From NCBI RefSeq assembly GCF_032884065.1, contig NW_027062693.1, positions 1 to 64,000 on the forward strand: DNA of 64,000 nucleotides. Reading direction: 5' to 3'. The translations under genes were made by a program, and so were the position numbers. The stretch's first letter is position 1, and each line of letters begins with the position of its first letter. This document shows positions 12,084 through 23,732 of this stretch, piece by piece. This stretch comes from Artemia franciscana (taxonomy: Eukaryota; Arthropoda; Branchiopoda; Anostraca; Artemiidae). Under the pieces are notes generated by a model. It ran no database searches, was not told where the DNA came from, and saw only the letters and a program-made list of their open reading frames with translations.

Positions 12084-13802
12084 TCAAACAGTTCGTGGTA
12101 ACGAACTGTAGTAAGGAGCGACCCGGCTCAATAGTAACCAAAACTCTAAAAAATGGAATTTTGATACCAATAGCTACATCAAAAGAATCGCATTTTAATG
12201 CTGGTTTTAAATATATAAGTTTCATCAAGTTTAGTCTTACCCATCAAAAGTTACGAGCCTGAGAAAATTTGCGTTATTTTAGAAAATAGGGGAAAACGCC
12301 CTCTAAAAGTCATAGAATCTTAACGAAAATCACACCATCAGATTCAGCGTATCAGAGAACCCTACTGTAGAAGTTTCGAGCTCCTATCTACAAAAATGTG
12401 GAATTTTGCATTTTTTGCCAGAAGGCAGATCACGGATGCGTGTTTATTTGTTTTTTTGTTTTTTTGTTTGTTTTTTTTCCCAGGGGTGATCGTATCGACC
12501 CAGTTGTCCTAGAATGTTGCAAGAGGGCTCATTATAACGGAAATGAAAAGTTCTAGTGCCCTTTTTAAGTGACCAAAAAAATTGGAGGGCACCTAGGCCC
12601 CCTCCCACGCTAATTATTTTCCCAAAGTCAACGGATCAAAATTCTGAGATAGCCATTTTATTCAGCGTAGTCGAAAAACCTTATAACTATGTCTTTGGGG
12701 AAGAGTTACTCCCCCACAGTCCCCGTGGGAGGGGCAACAAGTTACAAACTTTGACCTGTGCTTACATATAGTAATGGTTATTGGGAAGTATACAGGCGTT
12801 TTCAGGAGGATTTTTTTGGTTTGGGGGAGGGGTTGAGAAGAGGGGGATATGCTGGGAGAACTTTCCTTCGAGAATTTGTAATGGGAGAAGAAAATTTCCA
12901 TGAAGGGAGAGCAGGATTTACTAGCATTATTTAAAAAAAAAATAATTAAAAAATAAAAGTGAAAAAGCTTTTTCAGCTGGAAGTAAGGAACAGCAATAAA
13001 ACTTAAAACAAACAGAAATTATTACCCATATGAGGGGCTCACCTCCTTCTAATACCTCGCTCTTTACGCTAAAGTATTTTCGGTAATTTCAACTACTTAT
13101 TCTACGGCTTTTGTGATTCAGGGGGTCATTCTTAATGAATTGGGATAAAATTTAAGCTTTGGTGTAAAGAGCGAGGTACTGACGATGGGGCGAATCCCCT
13201 CATATATGTAATAAAAACATGAGAATACAAAAGTTCTTTACGTAAGCTAATTTATAAGTTACGTAAATCTTTTACCAATAGAAAGATTCGTAAAAAATTA
13301 AAAGTTCTAGTTGCCTTTTTAATTAACCAAAAAATCGGGGGGCAACTAGGCTTCGTCCCCCGCTCTTTTTTTCTCAAAATCATTCGATCAAAATTATGAG
13401 AAAGCCATTGAGCCAAAAAAAAAAAAAAAAATGCAAATTTCGTTTTGATTATTCCTCTGCGGAGAGCCAAAATCAAAACATGCATTGATTCAAAAACGTT
13501 CAGAAACTAAATAAAAAAACAAGTTTTTTCAACTGAAAGTAAGGAGTGACATCAAAACTTAAAACGCACAGAAATTACTTCGTATATGAAAGAGGCTGCT
13601 TCCTCATCAACGCCCCGCTCTTTACGCTAAAGTTTTTTACTGTTTTAGAAAGAAGATTTGAGAGAAAGAGTCAAACTTTAGCGTAAAGAGCGGGGCGTTG
13701 ATGAGGAAGCAGCCTCTTTCATATACGAAGTAATTTCTGTGCGTTTTAAGTTTTGATGTCACTCCTTACTTTCAGTTGAAAAAACTTGTTTTTTTTATTT
13801 AA
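12084..13802 (+). mobile_element. Family A hairpin-ended element, copy 1
   Basis: The left end is TCAAACAGTTCG, including the perfect palindrome at 12089-12108 (stem CAGTTCGT, loop GGTA). Just inside is AGTAAGGAGCGACCCGG. The interior has a G/C-richer block (about 12560-12760), a T-rich tract, and a nested inverted pair built on CTCGCTCTTTACGCTAAAG. The right end is a long palindrome (13508-13800). A subterminal inverted repeat, AACTGAAAGTAAGGAG at one end against AACTGTAGTAAGGAG at the other, links the two termini. There is no transposase. The right end abuts a truncated Helitron coding segment. Confidence 0.85.
13508..13800. repeat. Long terminal palindrome of A copy 1
   Basis: The left arm at 13508-13634 and right arm at 13673-13800 are reverse complements almost base for base over roughly 125 bp, separated by a loop of about 38 bases. 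The arms carry copy-specific text (GAGGCTGCTTCCTCATCAAC) not shared with copies 3 and 4. Confidence 0.92.
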
Positions 13803-14181
13803 TCTGTATTAAGATCTATACCGCATTTTTCTAGTGATTGCCCTTGAGCTTTGTTGATGGTGGTTGCAAATGCTAATCGAATTGGGAATTGCAATCTTTT
13901 AAATTGAAAAAGCAGATCCGTTGGAATCATGGGAATGCGAGGAATAAGAACAGCCTCACCCTCATAAGGCCCTGTCAAGATTGTGGCCTCTATTAGGTTT
14001 TCCATTGTTTTTTTTTACGGCAAGTCGCGTGCCATTGCAAAGCTTTGGTGGGTTGATATTTCTTAAAAGTATTATTGGTACGCCTATTTTTAGTTGTAGC
14101 ACGTGTGGTGGAAACCCTGAAGGATCTATGGAATTTAAAAATTCAGATGGATAATTAACCGCTTCATTTGGTTCCAAAATA
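13803..14181 (-). pseudogene. Duplicated, truncated tail of the Helitron helicase
   Basis: This stretch repeats the sequence at about 14312-14686 with only scattered substitutions, a tandem duplication with a period of about 505 bp. It re-encodes PNEAVNYPSEFL through GQSLEKCGIDLNTD and then stops abruptly where the family A hairpin begins. Four bases (AATC) are shared at the junction. The lost part would have carried YVACSRVG. Confidence 0.88.
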
Positions 14182-17100
14182 CAAATTAACTGCGTAAAAC
14201 TTGCGAATATACAACATTCTTCGCTGTCCAATTGTCGCTGCATATAAATAGATTGTCAGGTTTACCGACCCTCGAACATGCAACGTACAATTGTCCATGG
14301 GAAAAACAATCAGTATTAAGATCTATACCACATTTTTCTAATGATTGACCTTGAGCTTTGTTAATGGTGATTGCAAATGCTAATCGAATTGGGAATTGCA
14401 ATCTTTTAAATTGAAAAGGCAGATCCGTTGGAATCATGGGAATGCGAGGAATAGGAAGAGCCTCACCCTCAAAAGGCCCTGTCAAGATTGTGGCCTCTAT
14501 TAGGTTTTCCATTGTTTTTTTTACAGCAAGTCGAGTGCCATTGCAAAGCTTTGGTGGGTTTATATTTCTTAAAAGTATTATTGGTACGCCTATTTTTAGT
14601 TGTAGCACGTGTGGGGAAACCCTGAAAGATCTATGGAATTAAAAATTCAGATGGATAATTAACCGCTTCATTTGGTTCCAAAACTGTGTCGACTGACTTG
14701 TAAAGGACTGCCTGGTCTCGAATCTTGGTCAAAACAATATTGTTGATTTCGTGGACGTCTATATTTTTGGGTGCGAGAATCGCTCTTTCACTTAGCCATT
14801 TATTATTTTTATAATTTTTTAGAATATTCGGAAATACTTTTTCAATCAATTCATTTTTGGACGTCACTAAATTACAGAAATCAGCAGGTAGTTGTATACG
14901 TCCTGAAATTGAGTCTACTGGGAGCTTTCCGTTTCCCATTGCCAGCAATTGATCTGAAAATGTTTGACCAGAGTCATCGTTTTGCAATCGGACACGCATA
15001 TTTGTAGTTAATTTTAATGTTTTTACGTGTGCCCATAAATTAGAATTTTTCAGGCAAGCATTCATTTCGTCTGCAGGAGTTGATCTAGGTATTATAGGTA
15101 ATGTTTGCCTGAAATCTCCCGCAAGCAATATTAATGTGCTGCCAAAGGGTTTCGACTTCCCTCGCAAATCTTTCAAGCATTGATCCAGAGCCTCGAGCGA
15201 TTTTTTGTGTGCCATTGTGCACTCATCCCAAATAATAAGTTTGCATTGCTGCAATACTTTACCCATCCCAGATGACTTGGAAATATTGCACGTGGGAGTT
15301 TCTGTAGAATGCAAGTTCAGAGGCAATTTCAAAGCGGAATGAGCAGTTCTTCCACCAGGCAGCAATGTTGCGGCTATTCCGGACGACGCAATTGCCAACG
15401 CTATATCATTTTTTGATCGAATTGATGCCAGAATCAGTTTTATCACAAACGTTTTACCAGTACCTCCTGGCCCAAAAGAAAATTTCTCCAACGTTGTTAT
15501 CGACACAATGCATTATCGTATCATAAATGTCTTTTTGTTCCGACGTTAACTTGGAAATGTTATTTTGTACATATGACAATAGATCACTCGTACTGTAACT
15601 TTGTTCACGATCCAATTCTACACATGTCGAAACAGCAGCGGTACGGTTAGGTGAAGGCATTCCCAAATCCTGAAGAGGTTTGTTTGCCATACGTACGCAC
15701 AAATCTTCTATAACAACTAAAGTGTAGTTATAAATTTCTGATGTAAAATCAAAAGTCATATCTGACGTCTCTAACTGTTTTCGATGGAGTATATCTTCGG
15801 ACATTTTTGACTTATATTTTTCCCATAACTCTGTAGGAGCTGATGGAGAGCAAGTTGTTAAAATGATGCCAAACAATGCACGAATTTGACTTGGGGTTGA
15901 CGTTTCGCACGCGTCATTGATGCAGTTATCCCAGTGTTGGTCATTCTCCAATAAATTCAGAGCTTGGCATGCACTACGGTAAGTGTCATGTATAGTACCA
16001 TTTACAGTCCTCAAATACTCAAAGGATGTCGGACCGGGTACATTCACCAAAAGCAGGCGTAGAAAGAAGCATTCATGTTGATTGGGGTGAACGGTGTAGA
16101 GTCTTCCTATCGTGGTATCTTTGAAGATGGTAGGTTGGCCGTCGACTGACTTACACTGTTTTCGACGTTCAAATACTTTATTTTTAGTATTCCACGTGTA
16201 ATACGAAGGCACTTCAGTATACAGCAGTTTTTTTGCAAAAGAATCATTTTTGCAAAGCGAAAAAAAGCTGTTAATGTTGTATCCGGTGGATTCAGGACTC
16301 TTTGTTGCACGTTGGTTTCCGTGAAATAAACACGTTGACCATTCTGTAAATGTACCGCTAAGTGAACAACAGCTGGACTACGTTCATGTATCGGAAATGA
16401 AAGAATTCGCCAAACAGCTTCATTACTGCTTATGTATCTTCCAGCCTGATATTGTACGATTTCATCGAAATCTTTGATTTCGGGCTGCAAGCCAAAAACT
16501 GCCATGTCACTGCCTTTGTTGACGTATTTACATATGTATTTGATTGCCTTTACGGAGTTACAGTATTCAACGTTTATGTGTGCATTAAATGTTTTTGATA
16601 ATAATGGGGAATATGGAACAACCCACTGGTTATCTACTTCGATGGTGGTACCGCTACGCTTCTTTATTATTGCTGTTTTACCGCCATCTTCAGTAGATCT
16701 TCTTCTATATTGTGGGTAACCATCATTGCCAGTAATTGTGTTTGATACTAAAAGTCGAGGATATTGCTTTGTTCCTTTGGCCATGCATGGTGAATTTTCG
16801 TTCAGTGCACCGCAAGGTCCATGTATCATATTTTTTACAATAATATCTTATCGACATTTTTATCAGGTATTTCAGCGGAAATCACATCATCAATTTCGTT
16901 CGAAGTAATTTTTTTATGTAGCCAGATTAGTATATGTGCGTGTGGCAAACCTCGTTTTTGCCATTCCACTGAGTACATCCAGCATCGCACTGACCCAAAC
17001 ACTTCAAGTTTTACAATGTAGTTTATCAGTGATTTCAACTTTTGCCGGAAGACACGGGCCGTAATGTCATGCCTATGAACCGCCGATTGTCCTTGAAGTA

Positions 17101-18874
17101 AAAGCTGCAGTATCTCGTCCCAAGATTAATTACATGTAAATGTAATAAATAAATCTGGACGACCATAGAGACGAACATACGCAATAGCATCTTGAGCATA
17201 TTCATGCATATGACGGGGACTGCCAGCATATGACGAAGGTAAAATTGTTAATCTTCCAACGTTTGTGGTATTACCGTCATTTATAACTGCATCTCGCAAA
17301 TGAATATATTGTTCAGAGCGGAGCTTGGTCTGATTCAGGCGGATATATAGCAAACGTTCTGATTCAATTTTAGCATACATATCAACGACGAATTGGTGAA
17401 ACAATTCACGGCATTTTAAAATATAATTTTCTTCATCCTGCCGAATCATTAGTCTATAGGAATAATAATGCATTGCACTGCATTTCTTATTCATTTCTTT
17501 GTTAGTGGCTGGATTCATCAATTTAATATTAAAGTGATAGCCGTCGGCTCCATCCCAAAAAATGATAGGATATTGTAGGGCATCGTAGCATCGATGAGTT
17601 TCAGCAATTCTTAACAACTGAGCGTTTCGCTTATGAAGAATAATATCTCGAGGTAAAAACTGATCACCGACCATAACGATTGCCACTTCGTCGATAGTTG
17701 GAGCATTGTATCTACGCACATGTTGGCCAGGAGGCGTTTTGTCAGCGGAATTAACAATTTTATGCGTATCAGTAGGCATCAAATCGATGGCTGTTTTGAA
17801 CAGACGCACTAAATTATTATTTTCGTGGAAAAGATGTTGCAATTGGGAAACGATTGTCCTTTCAACGTTGGGAGAAATTTCGCAACGTGCATTCAATTCA
17901 GAATTTCTATCACTGATGAAGTACAATTGTAAAAATTTATGATTCTCGCCTGAGAATGGTAGAAGGGACCCTGCTCTATGATAAATTTGCCCTTTTACTT
18001 TGAAAGTAGACATAAATTGATCTGGATTTTCGATTTGGGCTCCAAACGACGTCATTTGGAAACATGAGTTGTATTTTCTGATTTTTGACAAAAAACGCTT
18101 AGATTCTGACGTAGTTCCAGTAAGGAAAGTCTTCAATGGCTCTGGTGGTGCAGCCAATAGAGGAAGTTTAACTTTTCCTGAGGCGCAACACATTCCCATT
18201 GTTTCACCATTGAATTTCAAGGCCTTGCAATAGGGACAAATTTTAGACATTGTCCCGATTTGAACACATCTACTCAAGCTATAATCATCGAATGGGTTGT
18301 ACCTGAATGCCAGGCGATAACTTTCAGGTTGCTCTGATTCCTCGGCACGCTTTCTTTTCTTACTTTCTCTATCAGCAGCAAGCCTGATTTCTTGCTGTTC
18401 TTGTTATTCCTCGGCACGCTTTCTTTTCTTACTTTCTCTATCAGCAGCAAGCCTGATTTCTTGCTGTTCTTGTAATTCCTCGGCACGCCTTCTTTTTTCA
18501 CTTTCTCTTTTAGCAGCAAGTCTGCTTCCGCGTTGCTCTGGTAGTTCCTCGGCACGCTTTCTGTTCTTTTTTTCTCTATCAGCCTCAAGCCTGTTTCCTT
18601 GCTGTTCTTTTGATTCCTCGGCACGCTTTCTGTTCTTTCTTTCTCTATCAGCCTCAAGCCTGTTTCCTTGCTGTTCTTTTGATTCCTCGGCACGCCTTCT
18701 TTTTTCACTTTCTCTTTTAGCAGCAAGTCTGCTTTCGCGTTGCTCTGGTAGTTCCTCGGCACGCTTTCTTTTCTGACTTTCTCTATCAGCAGCAAGTTTT
18801 TTGGCATAGACTCTTTGAGCATCTTCATCGGCTTTTGCCATGGTAAGTTCATCAGTCATTGTAAACTTAAACAT
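14180..18874 (-). pseudogene. Helitron Rep-helicase (HUH endonuclease plus PIF1-like helicase)
   Basis: Read on the minus strand from an ATG at 18874. First comes a charged N-terminal region of 23-residue repeats (about 18800-18320), then a zinc-binding segment with CPYCK (about 18238) and CC. The Helitron-like N-terminal domain follows, with FTCN near 17130. The HUH motif GLPHAHILIW is at about 16930-16950 and the two-tyrosine motif KYICKYVNKGSD at about 16510-16540. The PIF1-family helicase has Walker A GPGGTGKT (15450-15473), Walker B WDEC, LLAGDFRQTLPII, and NKAQGQSLEK with YVACSRVG near 14300. Breaks are an in-frame TAA near 18400, an in-frame TAA at 17123-17125, and frameshifts near 16835, 16250, 15475 and 14640. 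All key catalytic motifs survive as text, so inactivation is recent or moderate. By family this protein would nick, unwind and rejoin transposon DNA. Confidence 0.92.
18320..18800 (-). repeat. 69-bp coding minisatellite in the Helitron N terminus
   Basis: Six to seven copies of a 23-residue, highly charged unit (pattern RAEEL-EQ--RLAA-RES-KR) lie in frame at the N terminus of RepHel. One unit has TAA where its sister units have TTA, giving a premature stop. The composition suggests a helical or disordered, nucleic-acid-contacting extension. Confidence 0.85.
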
Positions 18875-18915
18875 TAATAGATTTCTACGTGAACATATGT
18901 CTTAAATATCTTGAA

Positions 18916-18987
18916 TGACGTCACCGTCAAAGCAAAAATGACGACAACTAATTTCATGACGTCAGTCAACACAGAAACATGACGTCA
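18916..18987. promoter_or_regulatory. Three CRE-type palindromes upstream of Helitron RepHel
   Basis: TGACGTCA, the CREB/ATF consensus palindrome, occurs at 18916-18923, 18957-18964 and 18980-18987. That is 42-113 bp upstream of the RepHel ATG on the minus strand, with a partial TGACGACA between. I infer a promoter function from the clustering. Confidence 0.55.
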
Positions 18988-19024
18988 CCTGATCCACAGA
19001 CAGACACACAGACAGACAACTTAT

Positions 19025-19490
<466 letters not shown>

Positions 19491-21145
19491 TCAAACAGTT
19501 CGTGGTAACGAACTGTAGTAAGGAGTGACCCGGCTCAATAGTAACCAAAATTCTAAAAAAAATGGAATTTTGATATCAATAAAGCTACATCAAAAGAATT
19601 GCATTTTAATGCTGATTTTAAATATATAAGCTTAATCAAGTTTAGTCCTACCCAACAAAAGTTACGAGCCTGAGAGAATTTGCCTTATTTTAGAAAATAG
19701 GGGGAAACAACCCCAAAAAGTCATAGAATCTTAACGAAAATCACACCATCAGATTCAGCGTATCAGAGAACCCAATTGTAGTTTTCAAGCTCCTATCGAC
19801 AAAAAATTGGAATTTTGTATTTTTTGCAAGAAGGCAGATCACGGATGCGTGTTTATTTGTTTGTTTGTTGTTTTTTTTTGTTTTTTTTCCCCAGGGGTGA
19901 TCTTATCGACCCAGTGGTCCTAGAATCTTGCGAGAGGGCTCATTCTAACGGAAATGAAAAGTTCCAGTGCCCTTTTTAAGTGACAAAAAAATTTGGAGGG
20001 CATCTAGGCCCCCACCCACGCTAATTATTTTCCCAAAGTCACCAAATCAAAATTTTGAGATAGCCATTTTACTCAGCGTAGTCAAAAAACCTTATAACTA
20101 TGTCTTTGGGGACGACTTAGTCCCCCGCAATCCCCGTGGGAGGGGCCACAAGTTACAAACTTTGACCAGTGCTTACTTATAGTAATGGCAATTTGAAAGT
20201 GTGCAGACGTTTTCAGGGGGATTTTCAGGTTGGGGGGGTGAGAAGAGGGGGATATGCTGGGGGAATTTTCTTGGAGGAATTTGTCATGGGAGAAGAAAAT
20301 TTTCATGAAAGGAGCGCAGGACTATCTAGCATTATTTAAAAAAATACAATGAAAAAATAAATATGAAAAAGTTTCTTCAACTGAAAGTAAGGAGAAGCAT
20401 TAAAATTTAAAACGAATAGAAATTATTACGCATATGATGGGCTCACCTCCTCCTAATACCTTGCTCTTTTTAAAGCTAAAGTATTTTTAGTAATTTCAAT
20501 TATTTATTCTACGGCTTCTGTGATTCGGGGTCATTCATAAGAAATTGGAACAAAATTTAAGCTTTAGTGTAAAGAGTGAGGTTCTGACGAGGGGGTAAAC
20601 CCCTTCGTACACGTAATAAAAACATGAGAATACAGTTCGCTATGTAAGCTAATTTTTCAGTTACGTATATCTTTTACTAATAAAAACATTCGTAAAAAAA
20701 TTAAACGTTCTAGTTGCCTTTTTAAGTAACCAAAATCGGAGGGCAACTAGGCCCCCTCCTCCGCTCCTTTTTTTCTCAAAATCATTCAATAAAAACTATG
20801 AGAAAGCCATTTATCAAAAAGAAAATATATATACAAATTTCGTTTTAATTATTCATCTGCGGAGAGCCAAAATCAAAACATGCATTGATTCAAAAACGTT
20901 CAGAAATTAAATAAAAAAAAACAAGTTTTTTTTTAACGGAAAGTAAGGAGCGACGTATGTGAAAGGAGACACTTCCTCATCAACGCCCCGCTCTTTACGC
21001 TAAAGCTTTTTGCTGTTTTAAAAAGTAGAGTTAAGAAAAAGAGTCAAACTTTAGCGTAAAGAGCGGGCGTTGATGAGGAAGTGTCTCCTTTCACATATGT
21101 CGCTCCTTACTTTCCGTTAAAAAAAACTTGTTTTTTTTATTTAAT
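19491..21145 (+). mobile_element. Family A element, copy 2
   Basis: Same architecture and orientation as copy 1. The small palindrome is at 19496-19515, with AGTAAGGAGTGACCCGG inside it, and the large palindrome at the right end has arms at about 20907-21006 and 21047-21145. In both arms a block of about 30 bp, present in other copies between GGAGCGAC and GTATATGAAA, is absent. Both arms also share the private change CGGAAAGTAAGG (others read CTGAAAGTAAGG). No protein gene. Confidence 0.88.
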
Positions 21146-23028
21146 TACTACAAAAGAACTGAAGCCGTTTTAGGACCCTGTATGCTTAATCGCAAGCTAG
21201 GAATATTAATAATTTAATATGTGTACGATGACATCATGGAAGGGAGCAAGCCATGTAAAAGTAGCTTCTAGTGGAATACAATCGTTACATGAAAACTAGT
21301 GACTCCTATTAGAATCTTTGCCATTGTTGAATATATAAAAAAAAAAAATTCAAAGGCTCTACGTTTTTTGGGATACTCAGTTATTTCCAATAAGCTGCTT
21401 CATGGATAACTTATCAAATACATATTGTTGCAGTATCCTTAAGCACTGTCTTGCAATAGAGCTTCTGCGGTGAAGCATGTTCTGGTCGATGAGAAATAAG
21501 AAATGATTGAATATTTGCTCTTGTGGTTCGGTATTTCATGAATACATTAATCTCTTTGTCTCTTACTTTGCTATTTCAAGCTTTCTTGAGGTACTTGATA
21601 TATTTTGATTTGGTTCGGGTTTCTTTTACCAGCTACGTATATTTTATCTTTGTGCACATTTATCGTTTGATTCCTTTTAAGGTTCCATTTATCGCAGTGT
21701 AGCCTTCCTTAACCTATTTGAGACATTTTGCAGAAGTCACACCTGAAACTCTCTTTGCCTATTTTTCTGTTGGGTGCTTATAGACATAACTTTAAGTTTT
21801 ACTAGAAACGTCCGATTATTTATCAGTAGATGAGAGCATACTTTTCCTAAAACAAAGGTTGATTTAGGATTTTTCACGCAATTAGGATCCTCTTTCAGTA
21901 GCTTATTATTTTTAAAATTGCAACCCTGCATCAAGATCTGACTTCTTTTGACTCATTGGCATAACTAAGAGAAAGGAAGCAATGGCCTAGTGAGAAATTA
22001 TGTTTCCGCATATTGCCAAAAAGTTTGTCTGAAACTGAAAGCAAAATGACATTTTCAAACTTTAATTTCTGAAAAACTTAGGCTCTTTCCAGGACAATTT
22101 TGACTTTTATGGGTATTTGCTTGCTATAAAGGTATTTAAGAGACAAATGTTAGCAACAATACGTTGTTTAATGATACATTTTTAATATCAAGTAGAAAAT
22201 ACCTTATTCACCTGAAGATTGCTTTGTTACTAAATGAGAAAAGCATTTTGTTGCGACTTTATAGACCTTTGGCCCTTTCCGGGAATCAGCTAGTTGCGTC
22301 ACCACTAAAGAGATAGGCTCTTTAGGCTTTTTTTTGGAAGGGTTACCATTTGATTCTGTTTAGAGATGGTTTTATCAACAATAAAAAGTATATTTTTAGA
22401 ATGCTAAAATCCATGATTACGACGGCAGGTAGTATGGCTATAAGGCTATATCTTTGGTACTTGTCTTTCACTAAAGCCTAGCTGCAAGCTTCAGGCTGAG
22501 GATTAGGTGGTAGTGTTAGGTAAACCTAAAACAAGGGGTTAGAGAACCTTGCGCAAAGTACTAATAATATACCTGGTTAGTTGGGAATGGTTAGTCCTCC
22601 AGGCGTATACCAGCCAAGGAAATTCAGGATGAGGGATGATCCTTACTAATCAATGATTGTGTGTTGAAGACAAAAGTCTACTTCTCTGGATCTGTAAATG
22701 TCAGGATTTGTGGGATTTGAAGAGAGGTTTTAAATGAAATGTTGTTTTAAATGAAAGTTAACGTAACATGTAATAATTTATAATACTTAGAAATAATACG
22801 ATGATTTGTAAGTAATAATAAGCAGTAATTCTGAGTAATTATAAACAAAATACTCAGGTTATAATAAAATGAGGTAACGAAATAATCTCTAAAATGCAAG
22901 GATTCATTCTCTTTGTTAGTCTAGTTAATAAAAAGGGTGCTTAACGTGAAAATATAAAAACAAATTACCCAAAAAAACAAAAGTCTTCTTCAATAAGATG
23001 AGTGCTTGGAGGAGCAAAGAAAGATAGG
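21146..23028. other. No gene seen
   Basis: About 1.9 kb of unique-looking AT-rich DNA without a convincing reading frame or repeat. Confidence 0.35.
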
Positions 23029-23440
23029 CTAAATTTTTTAAGCTGTTGTCGAACTATTGTTTTAAGGCATGCGTTTGATTGACCATACATTAAAATTGAA
23101 CTTCTTCGAAAATCATTGTTCGACATCTGTCGAAAAATTTAAAGCTGCTGTCAAAGTGTTGTTTGAAGACACGTGTTTCACTGGCCGTATGTTGAAAATG
23201 AGCCTCTTCGAGACTCGTTGTTCGACATCTGTCGAAAAATTTACATGCTGTTGCCAAAGTGTTGTTTTAAGGCAAGCGTTGGTATATTAAAAATGAGCTT
23301 CTTCGAAAATCCTTGTATGACATCTGGCGAAATTTTTTCAAGCTGTTGTCGAAGCGTTGTTTTAAGGCACGCATTTGACTGGCCGTATGTTAAAGATGAG
23401 CCTCTACGAAAATTGTTGTTCGACGTCTGTTTCGAAGGCA
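23029..23440. repeat. Four-copy minisatellite of about 103 bp
   Basis: Units begin near 23040, 23143, 23246 and 23340. Each contains AAGCTGTTGTCGAA, a TTGTTTTAAGGCA block, ACTGGCCGTATGTT and CTTCGAAAAT. They are roughly 80-85% alike. The period is not a multiple of three, so the frames across it are not coding. Confidence 0.8.
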
Positions 23441-23732
23441 ATGATGAACACTAACGGCCTATATTCTACTGGTAAGGGATGATAGTTCGCTAATAATATG
23501 AGATTTTGATCATCCACTGAGTATAATGAAAACCTGGTTATCCCTAAATCAGCTTGGAAGAAGTCCTTAATCGTTTGTTTTTGTGGAATGGAGAAAATAT
23601 GCAACCTATTTGTTATCATAAGTTTTTGGTAGTGGCAAAAGATTGGTCATATATCTCGGTTTAAAAAGATAAACATACCTAAGTTGATGTTTTCTCGGCT
23701 TTCCTATGAAGGTATTACGCCTCTTTAGTTAG

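Larger units (their letters stand above)
13803..18990 (-). mobile_element. Decayed Helitron (RepHel type)
   Basis: A rolling-circle transposon on the minus strand. It contains upstream regulatory-looking DNA (18875-18990), a broken Rep-helicase gene (18874 down to about 14180), and a truncated tandem duplication of the gene's 3' end (14181-13803). The canonical Helitron 3' hairpin plus CTRR was not seen. The minus-strand 3' side passes straight into family A copy 1. The 5' side ends near a TA microsatellite. Confidence 0.85.

Noticed and set aside
13252-13485. Short frame inside A copy 1
   Set aside because: Not conserved in the other A copies, and it contains a homopolymer-encoded Phe run.
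12084-13802. Reading A copy 1 as a simple insertion into the Helitron gene
   Set aside because: The Helitron sequence expected on the far side of A (continuing into YVACSRVG) is absent at 12083, so a simple insertion does not explain the junction.
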